Assembly: GCF_023656415.1 (NCBI RefSeq)
Contig: NZ_JAMOIL010000015.1
Coordinates: forward strand, 1-64,000
Reading direction: 5' to 3'
DNA from: Nocardioides bruguierae
Lineage (GTDB): Bacteria; Actinomycetota; Actinomycetes; Propionibacteriales; Nocardioidaceae
Length of the DNA: 64,000 bases
In this document: positions 52,229 to 60,330 of the stretch, piece by piece
How the letters are laid out: every line of letters begins with the position of its first letter
How positions within the stretch are numbered: the stretch's first letter is position 1
Program-made: the position numbers and the translations under genes
The notes under the pieces: model-generated
The model's database searches: none
What the model was told of the DNA's origin: nothing
What the model saw: the letters and a program-made list of their open reading frames with translations, nothing else

Positions 52229-52404
52229 GGTTCCGACGATAGTCCGCGCGCGGAACGGGCGGCGTCCCGGCCGGTCGGAAGGGCAGGTCCGAGGCGCCGT
52301 TCGGAGAGCCGGTCGAAGGGGCGCCGGGCCGATCGGTCCCACGGTGCGGGCACGTGGCCCCGGTCACTGCCCGCGGTCTGGCCGGGAGTGAGAGGGTGGG
52401 CGAC

Positions 52405-53436
52405 GTGAAGATCGGTCTCCTCACCAGCGGCGGCGACTGCCCGGGCCTCAACGCGGTCATCCGCGGTGCTGTGCTGCGCGGCGTCAAGACCTACGACGAC
52501 GAGTTCGTCGGCTTCCGGAACGGGTGGCGCGGCGTCCTCGACGCGGACGTCATGGAGCTGCCCCGCACCGTCGTCCGGGGCCTCTCCCGGCAGGGCGGCA
52601 CCATCCTGGGCACGTCCCGCACGAACCCCATCGAGGGCGACGGCGGCGGCGTCGAGGTGGTGGCGCAGCGCCTGAAGGAGTTCGGCGTCGACGCCCTGGC
52701 CGTCATCGGAGGCGAGGGCTCGCTGGCCGGAGCCAAGCGCCTGGCCGACGCCGGCCTGCCAGTCATCGGGGTGCCGAAGACGATCGACAACGACCTGATG
52801 GGCACGGACTACACCTTCGGCTTCGACACCGCCGTCGCGATCGCCACCGACGCGATGGACCGGCTGCGCACCACCGGCGAGTCCCACCACCGCTGCATGG
52901 TCGCCGAGGTCATGGGCCGCCACGTCGGCTGGATCGCCCTGCACTCCGGCGTCGCCGCGGGCGCCCACGCCATCCTCATCCCCGAGCAGCGGGTCTCCAT
53001 GGGCGAGCTGTGCTCCTGGGTCCGTCAGGTGCACGAGTCCGGGCGCAGCCCGCTCGTCGTGGTGGCCGAGGGCTTCATCCCCGAGGGCCACGAGGACGTG
53101 CTCTCCGAGAAGGGCCTCGAGGCCGACGGCCGGCCCCGTCTGGGCGGGATCGGCGACTACCTCGTCCACCAGATCGAGGAGCGCACGGGCATCGAGACCC
53201 GGGCCGCGATCCTCGGCCACGTCCAGCGCGGCGGTGCGCCCACCGGCTACGACCGCGTGCTCGCCACCCGCTTCGGCATGGCCGCCACCGACCTCGCGCA
53301 CGCCGAGGGCTGGGGCCACCTGGTCGCGGCGCGCGGCACCGAGATCGAGCGCGTCCCGCTCGCCGACGCCCTCATCGGGCTCAAGCACGTGCCGCAGCAC
53401 CGCTGGGACGAGGCCAAGTCGCTGTTCGGGCGCTGA
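52405..53436 (+). CDS. pfkA: 6-phosphofructokinase, ATP-type
   Basis: 343-aa glycolytic enzyme converting fructose-6-phosphate to the 1,6-bisphosphate. It has TSGGDCPGLNAVIRG at the N-terminus, GGEGS around residue 100 (the Gly in this motif points to ATP rather than pyrophosphate), the catalytic PKTIDNDL, and MGRHVGWIA. The length fits the group of actinobacterial enzymes without the allosteric tail of larger forms. It starts at GTG 52405 after GAGAGGG. It is not obviously linked to its neighbours. Confidence 0.95.
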   Translation: MKIGLLTSGGDCPGLNAVIRGAVLRGVKTYDDEFVGFRNGWRGVLDADVMELPRTVVRGLSRQGGTILGTSRTNPIEGDGGGVEVVAQRLKEFGVDALAVIGGEGSLAGAKRLADAGLPVIGVPKTIDNDLMGTDYTFGFDTAVAIATDAMDRLRTTGESHHRCMVAEVMGRHVGWIALHSGVAAGAHAILIPEQRVSMGELCSWVRQVHESGRSPLVVVAEGFIPEGHEDVLSEKGLEADGRPRLGGIGDYLVHQIEERTGIETRAAILGHVQRGGAPTGYDRVLATRFGMAATDLAHAEGWGHLVAARGTEIERVPLADALIGLKHVPQHRWDEAKSLFGR

Positions 53437-53442
53437 CGGCCC

Positions 53443-53640
53443 TCAGCGGACGCCGGCCAGCAGACCCATCCCGCTGACCTGCTCGGCTCGCTCCTCGGCT
53501 CGCTCCTCGGCTCGTTGGGCGGCCTTCTCCGGGTCGATCCGGATGGGGCCGATCACCAGCAGTCCTGCCGTCACCAGGACCACCGTCACCCGGTAGCCCC
53601 AGCGCACGCTCCGCGCAGTCGTCACGACCGCTCCTCGCAC
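53443..53640 (-). CDS. Small single-helix membrane protein, hypothetical
   Basis: 65 aa: a short basic N-terminus, one hydrophobic segment (YRVTVVLVTAGLLVIGPIRI), then a charged helix with the repeat RAEERAEERAEQ. The repeat comes from a 12-base DNA repeat (GCTCCTCGGCTC). I recognise no family. GTG 53640 is the longest start; a GTG five codons later is also possible. It is convergent with phosphofructokinase. Confidence 0.5.
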   Translation of the reverse strand: MRGAVVTTARSVRWGYRVTVVLVTAGLLVIGPIRIDPEKAAQRAEERAEERAEQVSGMGLLAGVR

Positions 53641-53754
53641 CTCGCCGGAGGCGACCGCCGAGCCGGACGCCGGCAGGTCCTCGTCGACCTGCCGGTGGGT
53701 CGATCGGCAGGAGTCGGGGTGCGCGCGAACCCCGCACGGGGTTCTTCACGGGAT

Positions 53755-54558
53755 CTACAGGTCGGCGTCCATCGCCTGCACGAACTCGCGCTTCACCGCG
53801 CGCCAGGCCTCGTCGGTGTAGGTGCGCCGCCAGTACGGGGAGCAGGACATGTCGGCGCGCTCGAGGCCCCAGGTGCCGAGCAGGTGCCGGCGGATCGCGC
53901 GCACCTCCTCGGCCTCGCCGTGCACGAACGCCTGCACGCGGCCGGTCGGCCGGCTCAGCGCCTCGACGGCGGCGGGCAGCGGGGCGGGGTCCTCGGCGGT
54001 CCGGTGGACCCACACCAGGTCGACGTCGGCGGAGGAGGGCAGCGGCACCTCGTGGTCGGGTCCGTCGCAGACGAGGCGGACGAGGGCCCGGGCGCCCGTG
54101 GGGAGGACCTCGAGGGAGGCCGCGATCGCCGGGACGGCGGACTCGTCGCCGACGAGCAGGTGGACGTCGGCGCCCGGGTCGGGCCGGTAGCCGGAGCCGG
54201 GGCCCTGGAGCACCAGGACGTCGCCGGGTGCGGCGTGCTGCGCCCAGGGGCCGGCCACGCCGTCGTCCCCGTGCACGACGAAGTCGAGGACCAGCTCGCG
54301 GGTCGTCGGGTCCCACGAGCGCACCGTGTAGCGGCGGCGCGCGGGCTGCTGCTCGCGCGGGTGGCTCTCGCGGACCTCGGCCGGGTCGAAGACCGGCCCG
54401 TAGTCGGCGCCGGGCGGGGCGAAGGCCAGGTTCACGTAGGCGTCGGTGGACGGGGCGTCGCCCGCGTCCGGCCAGAAGTCGGCGAGCCCGTCGCCACCGA
54501 CGACGACGCGGACCATCGACGGGGTCAGGCGCTCTGTGCGCAGCACCTCGGCGTGCAC
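53755..54558 (-). CDS. Siderophore-interacting protein (ferric-siderophore reductase)
   Basis: 267-aa flavin reductase of the SIP family. The N-terminal FAD-binding domain carries RRRYTVRSWD (FAD motif) and PGDVLVLQGPG. The C-terminal NAD(P)H domain has LLVGDESAVPAIAASLE and ends with the family's YWRRTYTDEAW. It reduces iron from imported ferric siderophores in the cytoplasm, so it functionally complements the uptake operon at 19113-23135. GTG 54558 follows AGGAGG. No iron box was found upstream. Confidence 0.9.
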   Translation of the reverse strand: MHAEVLRTERLTPSMVRVVVGGDGLADFWPDAGDAPSTDAYVNLAFAPPGADYGPVFDPAEVRESHPREQQPARRRYTVRSWDPTTRELVLDFVVHGDDGVAGPWAQHAAPGDVLVLQGPGSGYRPDPGADVHLLVGDESAVPAIAASLEVLPTGARALVRLVCDGPDHEVPLPSSADVDLVWVHRTAEDPAPLPAAVEALSRPTGRVQAFVHGEAEEVRAIRRHLLGTWGLERADMSCSPYWRRTYTDEAWRAVKREFVQAMDADL

Positions 54559-54737
54559 GGCTCCTCCTGCGGAGTGCTCGGGGTGTCTCCCGGCCCGTGG
54601 CGCGGGAGGGCCCGGCGGCGGGCCGTCGTCCAACCTACGTGCTCGACCCACGGACCCCACCTGTGCGCCCGAGCCCCGCGCACGGCAAGATGGTGCCTGG
54701 AGACGTACGGCCCCTCGCGGGCGGAGAGGAACCAGGG

Positions 54738-55250
54738 ATGAGCGACGAGACCACCCCCGCGCACCGCGAGGTCGCGCACCAGCAGCACGGCGAGATCGTC
54801 CGCAAGGACTCCATGGGCACCGTGCTGATGAGCGACGCCGACCGCGAGGAGTACCTGGCCAAGCTGCAGCGCAGCTACGTGGCCCCGGGCGTCTCCTTCT
54901 TCGGCGTGCACCTCGTCCTGGCGGTCGGCACGTGGCTGCTGTTCGCCTCCTACACGCTGTACGACGCCGGCGAGACCGGCCACTACAACGCCCTGTGGTC
55001 CGCGGCGCTGGTGACGCTGGTGCTCTTCCCGGCGTTGTGGCTGCGCCAGATCGGCCCGTCGGCCGTGGCCGTGGGTATCGGCGTCGCGGTCGGTGTCGCC
55101 TACATCCTGCTCGGCGCGCTCCTGCCGCACGACAGCACCGTGACCCGGGCGAACGAGATCGTCTCCGGCGTCCTGATCGTCATCGGCTACGTCCTGTCGC
55201 TGGACACCCGCAACGGCGGGGACAGCACCAGCGCGCACTCCCAGGGCTGA
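54738..55250 (+). CDS. Hypothetical four-helix membrane protein
   Basis: 170-aa protein with a polar N-terminal tail (about 45 residues, many His, Glu and Asp) and four hydrophobic segments: FFGVHLVLAVGTWLLFASY, then segments near residues 85-100, 110-135 and 145-165. I do not recognise the family with confidence. GGAGAGGA precedes ATG 54738. It is followed by a strong terminator. Confidence 0.7.
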   Translation: MSDETTPAHREVAHQQHGEIVRKDSMGTVLMSDADREEYLAKLQRSYVAPGVSFFGVHLVLAVGTWLLFASYTLYDAGETGHYNALWSAALVTLVLFPALWLRQIGPSAVAVGIGVAVGVAYILLGALLPHDSTVTRANEIVSGVLIVIGYVLSLDTRNGGDSTSAHSQG

Positions 55251-55260
55251 CGCCCCTCTG

Positions 55261-55305
55261 CACGAGAAAGCCCCCGTCCCGGGTCGGGACGGGGGCTTTC
55301 TCGTG
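55261..55305. terminator. Very strong bidirectional terminator
   Basis: A perfect 20-bp stem starting CACGAGAAAGCCCCCGTCCC, loop GGGTC, between convergent genes. A's on one strand and T's on the other give both orientations a short T run. Confidence 0.93.
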
Positions 55306-55313
55306 CGTCCGGC

Positions 55314-55478
55314 TCAGCGGCCGAAGAGCTTGCCCATGAGGCCGCCGGAGGCGGGCTCGTTCTCGTGGCCCTGGCAGCGGTCGGACTTGGCGACGCCGGC
55401 CATGACCATGTCGACGTGCTGGCCGCAGCCGGCCCAGGTGGTCTTGCCGCACTTCTTGCAGGTGACTGCTCGGCACAT
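55314..55478 (-). CDS. Small cysteine-rich (zinc-ribbon-like) protein, 54 aa
   Basis: Conserved-looking mini-protein: MCRAVTCKKCGKTTWAGCGQ, then His and HVDMVMAGV, a further Cys and a C-terminal GLMGKLFGR. CxxC and CGQH arrangements suggest a single zinc or other metal site. The CKKCGKTTWAGCGQH core is seen in many actinobacteria and other phyla, but its function is not known to me. ATG 55478 follows GGAGAC-like purines. A CCCCCTGGGGGG palindrome and a TTTGTCCGGACAAA palindrome lie upstream. Confidence 0.78.
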   Translation of the reverse strand: MCRAVTCKKCGKTTWAGCGQHVDMVMAGVAKSDRCQGHENEPASGGLMGKLFGR

Positions 55479-55513
55479 GGGGAGGTCTCCTCGGGAGATC
55501 GGGGGTGGAATGC

Positions 55514-55546
55514 TTTGTCCGGACAAACAATAACCCCCTGGGGGGT
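55514..55546 (-). promoter_or_regulatory. Double palindrome: TTTGTCCGGACAAA plus CsoR-like site
   Basis: TTTGTCCGGACAAA (55514-55527) is a perfect 14-bp palindrome. ACCCCC-TG-GGGGGT (55533-55546), preceded by AATA, is a CsoR-family-like palindrome that shares ten bases with the site upstream of thioredoxin. Confidence 0.55.
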
Positions 55547-55592
55547 CAGTTCCAAGCCCTGACCGTGGCCGGGCCCGGGCGGTCCGCACCAC

Positions 55593-55598
55593 TAGCCT
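55593..55598 (+). promoter_or_regulatory. -10 element for the chorismate mutase gene
   Basis: TAGCCT lies about 35 bases before the chosen GTG, giving a short leader that contains the GAGGAAAGGA ribosome binding site. Confidence 0.4.
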
Positions 55599-55632
55599 GT
55601 CCGTGGCACCCCGCCGAGGAAAGGAACCGCCC

Positions 55633-55947
55633 GTGAGCAGCGAGAGCACCGGCGCCACCGCACCGCCCGAGCTGCTGGCCCTGCGCGCCAGCATCGACAA
55701 CCTCGACGCCGCCCTCGTGCACCTGCTCGCCGAGCGGTTCCGCTGCACCCGCGCCGTGGGCGCCCTCAAGGCGCGGATGGACCTCCCGCCGGCCGACCCT
55801 GCCCGCGAGGCCGTGCAGATCACCCGGCTGCGCGACCTGGCCACCGAGTCGGGTCTCGACCCGGAGTTCGCCGAGAAGTTCCTCGCGCTCATCATCGACG
55901 AGGTCATCCACCACCACCTGCACGCGCGGGACGACGCCCAGGCCTGA
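55633..55947 (+). CDS. Chorismate mutase, AroQ type
   Basis: 104-aa all-helical chorismate mutase converting chorismate to prephenate for phenylalanine and tyrosine. LRASIDNLDAALVHLLAERF with its Arg, the GALKAR lysine, the RLRDLA arginine and the FLALIIDEVI helix are all in place. There is no signal peptide, so it is cytoplasmic. GTG 55633 is set by GAGGAAAGGA, eight bases upstream; GTG 55603 would lack one. A sensor kinase gene follows 238 bases later. Confidence 0.9.
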   Translation: MSSESTGATAPPELLALRASIDNLDAALVHLLAERFRCTRAVGALKARMDLPPADPAREAVQITRLRDLATESGLDPEFAEKFLALIIDEVIHHHLHARDDAQA

Positions 55948-56185
55948 GCCCGCCGGACCCTGCGCGCTGCGCGGGTTCCGGGCCGCTCAGGTCCGGCCCG
56001 CGGCGGACGATCGTCCCTGTCGGAACCCGGGTGCCGGGCCGACCGTCCCGTGGAGGGTGCTCCAGGGGCACGACGTGCGTCACACTGGGACCCCCACCCC
56101 CGTCGGTTCCCGACCCTTCCCCCCGCTCCGTGCAATCCCCGCTCCGCCCTGCCCAGGGCCGGCGCGGGCGAGGAGGCCCCCGCAG

Positions 56186-58450
56186 ATGGACATCGCCGAC
56201 CGCCCCGGCCTCGCCGGCACGCGCTCCGCGACCGACCGTCCGGGAGATCCCTCCCGCGGGGTGCCGCCCCGCGGGCTGCCGCCGCAGCCGGGGCCGGGGG
56301 CCCCGAACCCTGGGGCGACGCACCCGGACGGTCGCCCCGGGCCGTCGTCCGGCTCCGCCCTCGGCTCCCCGTGGGAGGGGTTCGGGCCGCGTCTGCGCCT
56401 GGCCAGCGTCCTCACGGGTGCGCTGCTCTTCACGCTGCTGGTCGTGGCCGGGGTCTCCACCGGGCGCCAGCACGCGCCGACCGACGGGGTCTGGCCCAAC
56501 GCCGGCGCCGCGATCCTCTTCCTGCTCATCGTCACCGGGAGGCGCGGGCGCCTGCTCGCCGTCCTGGCCATGGTGGTCCTCTCCGTGGTGCCGGTGCTGC
56601 TGCTCGACCCGGACCCGCAGCTCGTGGTCCGCGGCGTGGTCAGCGGCGTGGTGTCGGGCGTCCTGGGCACCTGGCTGCTCGAGCGGTGGCGGCTCACGCC
56701 GGACACCGCCGAGGGCGAGCTGCTGGCCCGGGGGCCGTTCCTGCGCACGTTCGGCGCGCTCGCCCTCGCCTCCGGCGCCGGCGCGCTGGCCGCGGGCGTC
56801 GTGGCGGCCCTCGGGCCGAACGGCGTGGGTGCGGACGACGTGGCGGTGTGGTTCGGACGGCAGCTGACGGCGGCGGCCTTCGTGGTCTTCCCCGCTGTCC
56901 TGGTCGGCGACCTGCGCCGGCAGGGACGCACCTGGCGCACCGAGTTCGGTGCCGTGCAGCGACGTGACCTGGCCACCGTGGTCGGGCTCAGCCTGCTCTC
57001 GGTCGTGGTCTGGGTCGGGGCGCTCGTGCAGGACTCGCTGGCCTTCCTCATCATCCCGATCGGCATCTGGATCGCCGCCCGCTTCAGCCCCTTCGTGGCG
57101 TCCACCTGGATGATCGGCTTCGGCGGCCTGGTGATCGTGCTGACCTCCCAGGAGTTCACCGCCTTCGGGCACATCGAGACGCTCCAGGCCCGGATGCTGC
57201 TGCTCCAGCTGTTCCTGCTGACGCTGCTCGGCTCGACCACCGCGACCGTCGCGGTGGTCGAGGAGCGGCGCAAGCTGGTGGACCTGCTGGTCGAGCGGGA
57301 CCGCGAGCGCTCGGCCCGGCTGGAGCTGCTGGACTCCATCACCGACTCCATCGCCGAGGCCCTGGTGGTCTTCGACGGGCAGGGCAACCTGGTCACCGCG
57401 AACGCGACGGCCCGGGCCTGGGCCCGCCTCACCGGCGAGGGGCTGGCCCCCACGTCGGCGGGCTACCGCCTGCTGCGCACCGACGGCACCCCGCTCCCGG
57501 AGGAGGACTACCCGTCCCGACGGGCCCTGCGCGAGGGTGTCGTCCCGCCGCACGACCTGCTGATCCACACCGATGCCGGTGGCATCGTCGTCCAGGTGCA
57601 GGCCGTCCGCCTGCGCGAGGGCTCGGCGCTGGGCACCGACCTGGGGGCGGGGGCGCAGGCCCTCGTCGTCCTCAACGACGTCACCGAGGTCCGGGCGCGC
57701 GCGGCGAAGCTGGCCGGGTTCGCACGCACCGTCCGCGAGGACCTCGCGGGCCCCATCACCACCGCCCAGGACTGGGTGGCCCTGGCGCGCACCCACCTCG
57801 AGCCGGCCACCGACGGCGAGCCGGTCGACCCTGCCCGCTCGGCACGGGCGGTGGAGCACGTGGGTCGCGCGCTGGTGCGGATGAGCGACCTCGTCGACGA
57901 GCTGCTGGTGCGGACCCGGGTCGAGGCCGGCCCGGTGAAGCCCGAGCGGGTCGAGCTCGAGGGCTTCCTCGGCCTGGTCCGTCAGGTCGCGGACGGGGCG
58001 GTGCCCCGTGCCCGGGTGCGGGTGGGTCCGGTGCCGGCCGTCTCGGCCGACCGCGAGATGCTGGCCGAGATGCTCGCCGCCGTCCTGCGCTCCGCGGTGG
58101 ACCGGGTGCCCGACGGCACCACGCCGGAGGTCTCCGTGACCGGCAGCCTCCAGGGTGCCCGGGTCGTGCTCAGCATCGCCGACAACGGCGTGGGCCTCCC
58201 GCCGGCCTGGCGGGAGCGCGTGTTCACCAGGTTCGGACGCTTCCCGGTCTCCGACGAGCCCGCCGACCGCTCCGGCACCTCGCTCGGCCTCGCCCTGGCG
58301 CGCAGCATCGTGGAGCGTCACGGTGGGACGATCCGCTGCGAGCCGGTGGCTCCCGCGGGGGACGAGGCCGAGGGCTCAGGGGCGCGGTTCGTGCTGGACC
58401 TGCCCGCCGCCGGCCCCCTCGACGTGGAGCCCCGCAGCGCCGAGCGGTAG
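56186..58450 (+). CDS. MASE1-PAS histidine-kinase-like sensor lacking the phosphoacceptor histidine
   Basis: 754-aa membrane sensor. A proline-rich N-terminus (1-70) leads to about eight helices of MASE1 type (72-375), a PAS-like domain (about 385-500), a degenerate dimerisation segment and an ATPase domain. The canonical SHDLRTPL is REDLAGPI, with Glu518 where the phosphoacceptor His should be. The N-box is AAVLRSAV, without its asparagines. The G1 (DNGVGLPP) and G2 (GTSLGLALA) boxes are intact. It may be a pseudokinase or signal through another partner. ATG 56186 follows AGGAGG. No response regulator lies beside it. Confidence 0.85.
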   Translation: MDIADRPGLAGTRSATDRPGDPSRGVPPRGLPPQPGPGAPNPGATHPDGRPGPSSGSALGSPWEGFGPRLRLASVLTGALLFTLLVVAGVSTGRQHAPTDGVWPNAGAAILFLLIVTGRRGRLLAVLAMVVLSVVPVLLLDPDPQLVVRGVVSGVVSGVLGTWLLERWRLTPDTAEGELLARGPFLRTFGALALASGAGALAAGVVAALGPNGVGADDVAVWFGRQLTAAAFVVFPAVLVGDLRRQGRTWRTEFGAVQRRDLATVVGLSLLSVVVWVGALVQDSLAFLIIPIGIWIAARFSPFVASTWMIGFGGLVIVLTSQEFTAFGHIETLQARMLLLQLFLLTLLGSTTATVAVVEERRKLVDLLVERDRERSARLELLDSITDSIAEALVVFDGQGNLVTANATARAWARLTGEGLAPTSAGYRLLRTDGTPLPEEDYPSRRALREGVVPPHDLLIHTDAGGIVVQVQAVRLREGSALGTDLGAGAQALVVLNDVTEVRARAAKLAGFARTVREDLAGPITTAQDWVALARTHLEPATDGEPVDPARSARAVEHVGRALVRMSDLVDELLVRTRVEAGPVKPERVELEGFLGLVRQVADGAVPRARVRVGPVPAVSADREMLAEMLAAVLRSAVDRVPDGTTPEVSVTGSLQGARVVLSIADNGVGLPPAWRERVFTRFGRFPVSDEPADRSGTSLGLALARSIVERHGGTIRCEPVAPAGDEAEGSGARFVLDLPAAGPLDVEPRSAER

Positions 58451-59400
58451 TCAGTCGGCCCGTCGCAGCGTGCTCGACGGCGGCACCCCGTAGGCCTCGC
58501 GGTAGGCCGCGGCGAAGCGACCGAGGTGGCTGAACCCCCACCGGGACGCGGCCTCCGCGACGGTCGGCGCGGCGCCCGCGAGCAGGTCGGCGTGCACCCG
58601 GGCCAGCCGGATGCCGAGCAGTGCCTGGGTCGGCGTGGTGCCGGCGTAGCGCCGGAAGCCCTGCTGCAGGCGGCGCACGCCCACGCCGCTGACCTCGGCG
58701 AGGTCGGCGGAGGTCCACTCGCGGGCCGGGTCCGCCTCCATCGCCTCGAGGACGCGGGACACGATGCGTGGTCGCACGGTGCCGCACTCCGGCTCCTCCG
58801 GGAAGCAGGCGTTGACCAGCGCGGCGGTCAGGGTGGCGCCGAGGCGTCGAGCGACCGCCCGGTCGCGGGTGAGCGTCGGGTTGCGCATCGCCTCCGTGCC
58901 GATCGAGCCCAGCAGCCCCAGCCAGGCGCGTCCGGCGTCGGTGCGCAGGTCGATCTGGCCGGGCATGCGGTCGGTGCCGAGACCGACGAGGGAGGCCACC
59001 TCCTGGGCGAGGTAGCCGCGATCGACGCGCATCCCGACGATCGAGCAGTCCGCCGACCACCGGTGCATCCGGGCCGGCACGTCCGGCGGGCACACCGTCG
59101 CCTGCCCGTCTAGGGACAGGACGTGGTGGCCGCCCACGCGTGCCTCCAGCACCCCGCTCCGCGGGACGTTGACCGCCCAGGCTCCCGGGTGGTCCGCTCC
59201 CGGGTGGTCCGACTCGACGGCCACCTCGGCGCCCCAGCCGATCCGGGCCAGGCGCACGGGCCCCAGGTCGACGGCCCGCAGCTCGGGGGGGCGGTCGCGC
59301 CGGCGCGGCGGACGACGAGGCGGTGCGGGAAGTAGACGTCCGCGACGGCGGCGGAGTGCTGCGCGAGGTCGGGCTCGGCACCCGGGGCGACAGCGTGCAC
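58451..59400 (-). pseudogene. AraC family regulator, frameshifted at a C7 run
   Basis: Two frames join into one AraC protein of about 316 aa. The N-terminal frame starts at GTG 59400 (AGGAGG five bases upstream) and reads VHAVAPGAEPDLAQ to VVRRAGATAPP. The second frame continues from ELRAVDLGPVRLARIGWGAE through the AraC-binding-like domain to the C-terminal double helix-turn-helix (DLAEVSGVGVRRLQQGFRRY, and the later WGFSHLGRFAAAYREAYG). The switch is at seven cytosines (59285-59291); eight would keep the frame. The gene is next to the flavin reductase/HpaB pair and likely controls it if functional. It could be a sequencing error or a phase-variable tract. Confidence 0.78.
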
Positions 59401-59612
59401 GGGCACCTCCTGGGCGCGCGAGTGACGTGACGCCGGTCACAGTAGCACCGGGCCGTGGACGACTCAGGGCGCTCCGAGATCCGGCTGCGCGAAGCGGATC
59501 GGCAGTGCGCCGAGCGGATCGTCCGGCCCCTCTCCGCGGGCCTAACGTCCCGGCCATCCGTGACGCGGGACACGTCCCACGTCGCCGGCAGCACCCCGTC
59601 AGGAGGACCGAG

Positions 59613-60275
59613 ATGCCCGTCGACCGCCGAGCGCACCACGCCCCCGCGCCGGACGCCCGCGCACTGCGCAGCGCGTTCGGCCGCTTCGCCACCGGCGTGA
59701 CCGTCGTGACCTGCGCCGCCCCCGACCCGACCACCGGGGAGCCGGGTCGGCACGGCGCGACCGTCACGGCGTTCATGCCGGTCTCCCTCGACCCGCCGCT
59801 GCTCCAGGTCGCGCTGACCCGCACCAGTCGCGCGTGCGGCCTCCTGGAGGGCGCGGCCTTCGCGGTCAACGTGCTCGCCGCCGACCAGGTGGACGTGGCC
59901 ATGCACTTCGCCGGCCGCCCGTCGCCCGGTCCGCTGCCCTGGGACGCGGCCACCCTCGAGCAGGACGGGCGCCGCACCGTCGTCCCGACCCTGGGCGGAA
60001 CCGCCGCCACGTTCGTCTGCCGCCCGTGGCGCAGCGTGGACGGCGGGGACCACGTGCTCCACCTGGGGGAGATCGTGCGCGCCGAGACCAGTGCGCGCGC
60101 GTCCCTGCTCTTCGCCGACTCGGCCTTCCGCGAGGTCGGCGCCCGCCACGGCGACGTCGTCTGGCTCGGCTGCGCGGACGACCCCCAGCGCGGCTGGTTC
60201 GACGCCGCCTGCGACTTCTCCCCGCCCGTGGTCCGGCGGCCCGAGCAGGCGCTCGCCCACGCCACCCACTACTGA
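59613..60275 (+). CDS. Flavin reductase family protein (HpaC-like)
   Basis: 220-aa NAD(P)H:flavin oxidoreductase. LRSAFGRFATGVTVVTC, PVSLDPPLLQVAL and HVLHLGEIV follow the flavin-reductase-like fold, and FAVNVLAADQ is typical. It supplies reduced FAD to the HpaB-type oxygenase encoded 56 bases downstream. AGGAGG precedes ATG 59613. The last codons and stop are in a 16-bp tandem duplication. Confidence 0.9.
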   Translation: MPVDRRAHHAPAPDARALRSAFGRFATGVTVVTCAAPDPTTGEPGRHGATVTAFMPVSLDPPLLQVALTRTSRACGLLEGAAFAVNVLAADQVDVAMHFAGRPSPGPLPWDAATLEQDGRRTVVPTLGGTAATFVCRPWRSVDGGDHVLHLGEIVRAETSARASLLFADSAFREVGARHGDVVWLGCADDPQRGWFDAACDFSPPVVRRPEQALAHATHY

Positions 60276-60298
60276 GCCCACCCACTACTGAGCCCACC
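60267..60298. repeat. Exact 16-bp tandem duplication over the flavin reductase stop codon
   Basis: CACTACTGAGCCCACC at 60267-60282 and 60283-60298. The first TGA (60273-60275) is the stop codon. Confidence 0.93.
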
Positions 60299-60330
60299 CA
60301 CCGCACCGCCCACGACCCACTGGAGGAACC

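Noticed and set aside
53443..53640. Toxin-antitoxin or coiled-coil partner role for the 65-aa membrane protein
   Set aside because: The RAEERAEERAEQ stretch comes from a short DNA repeat, and no partner gene is present.
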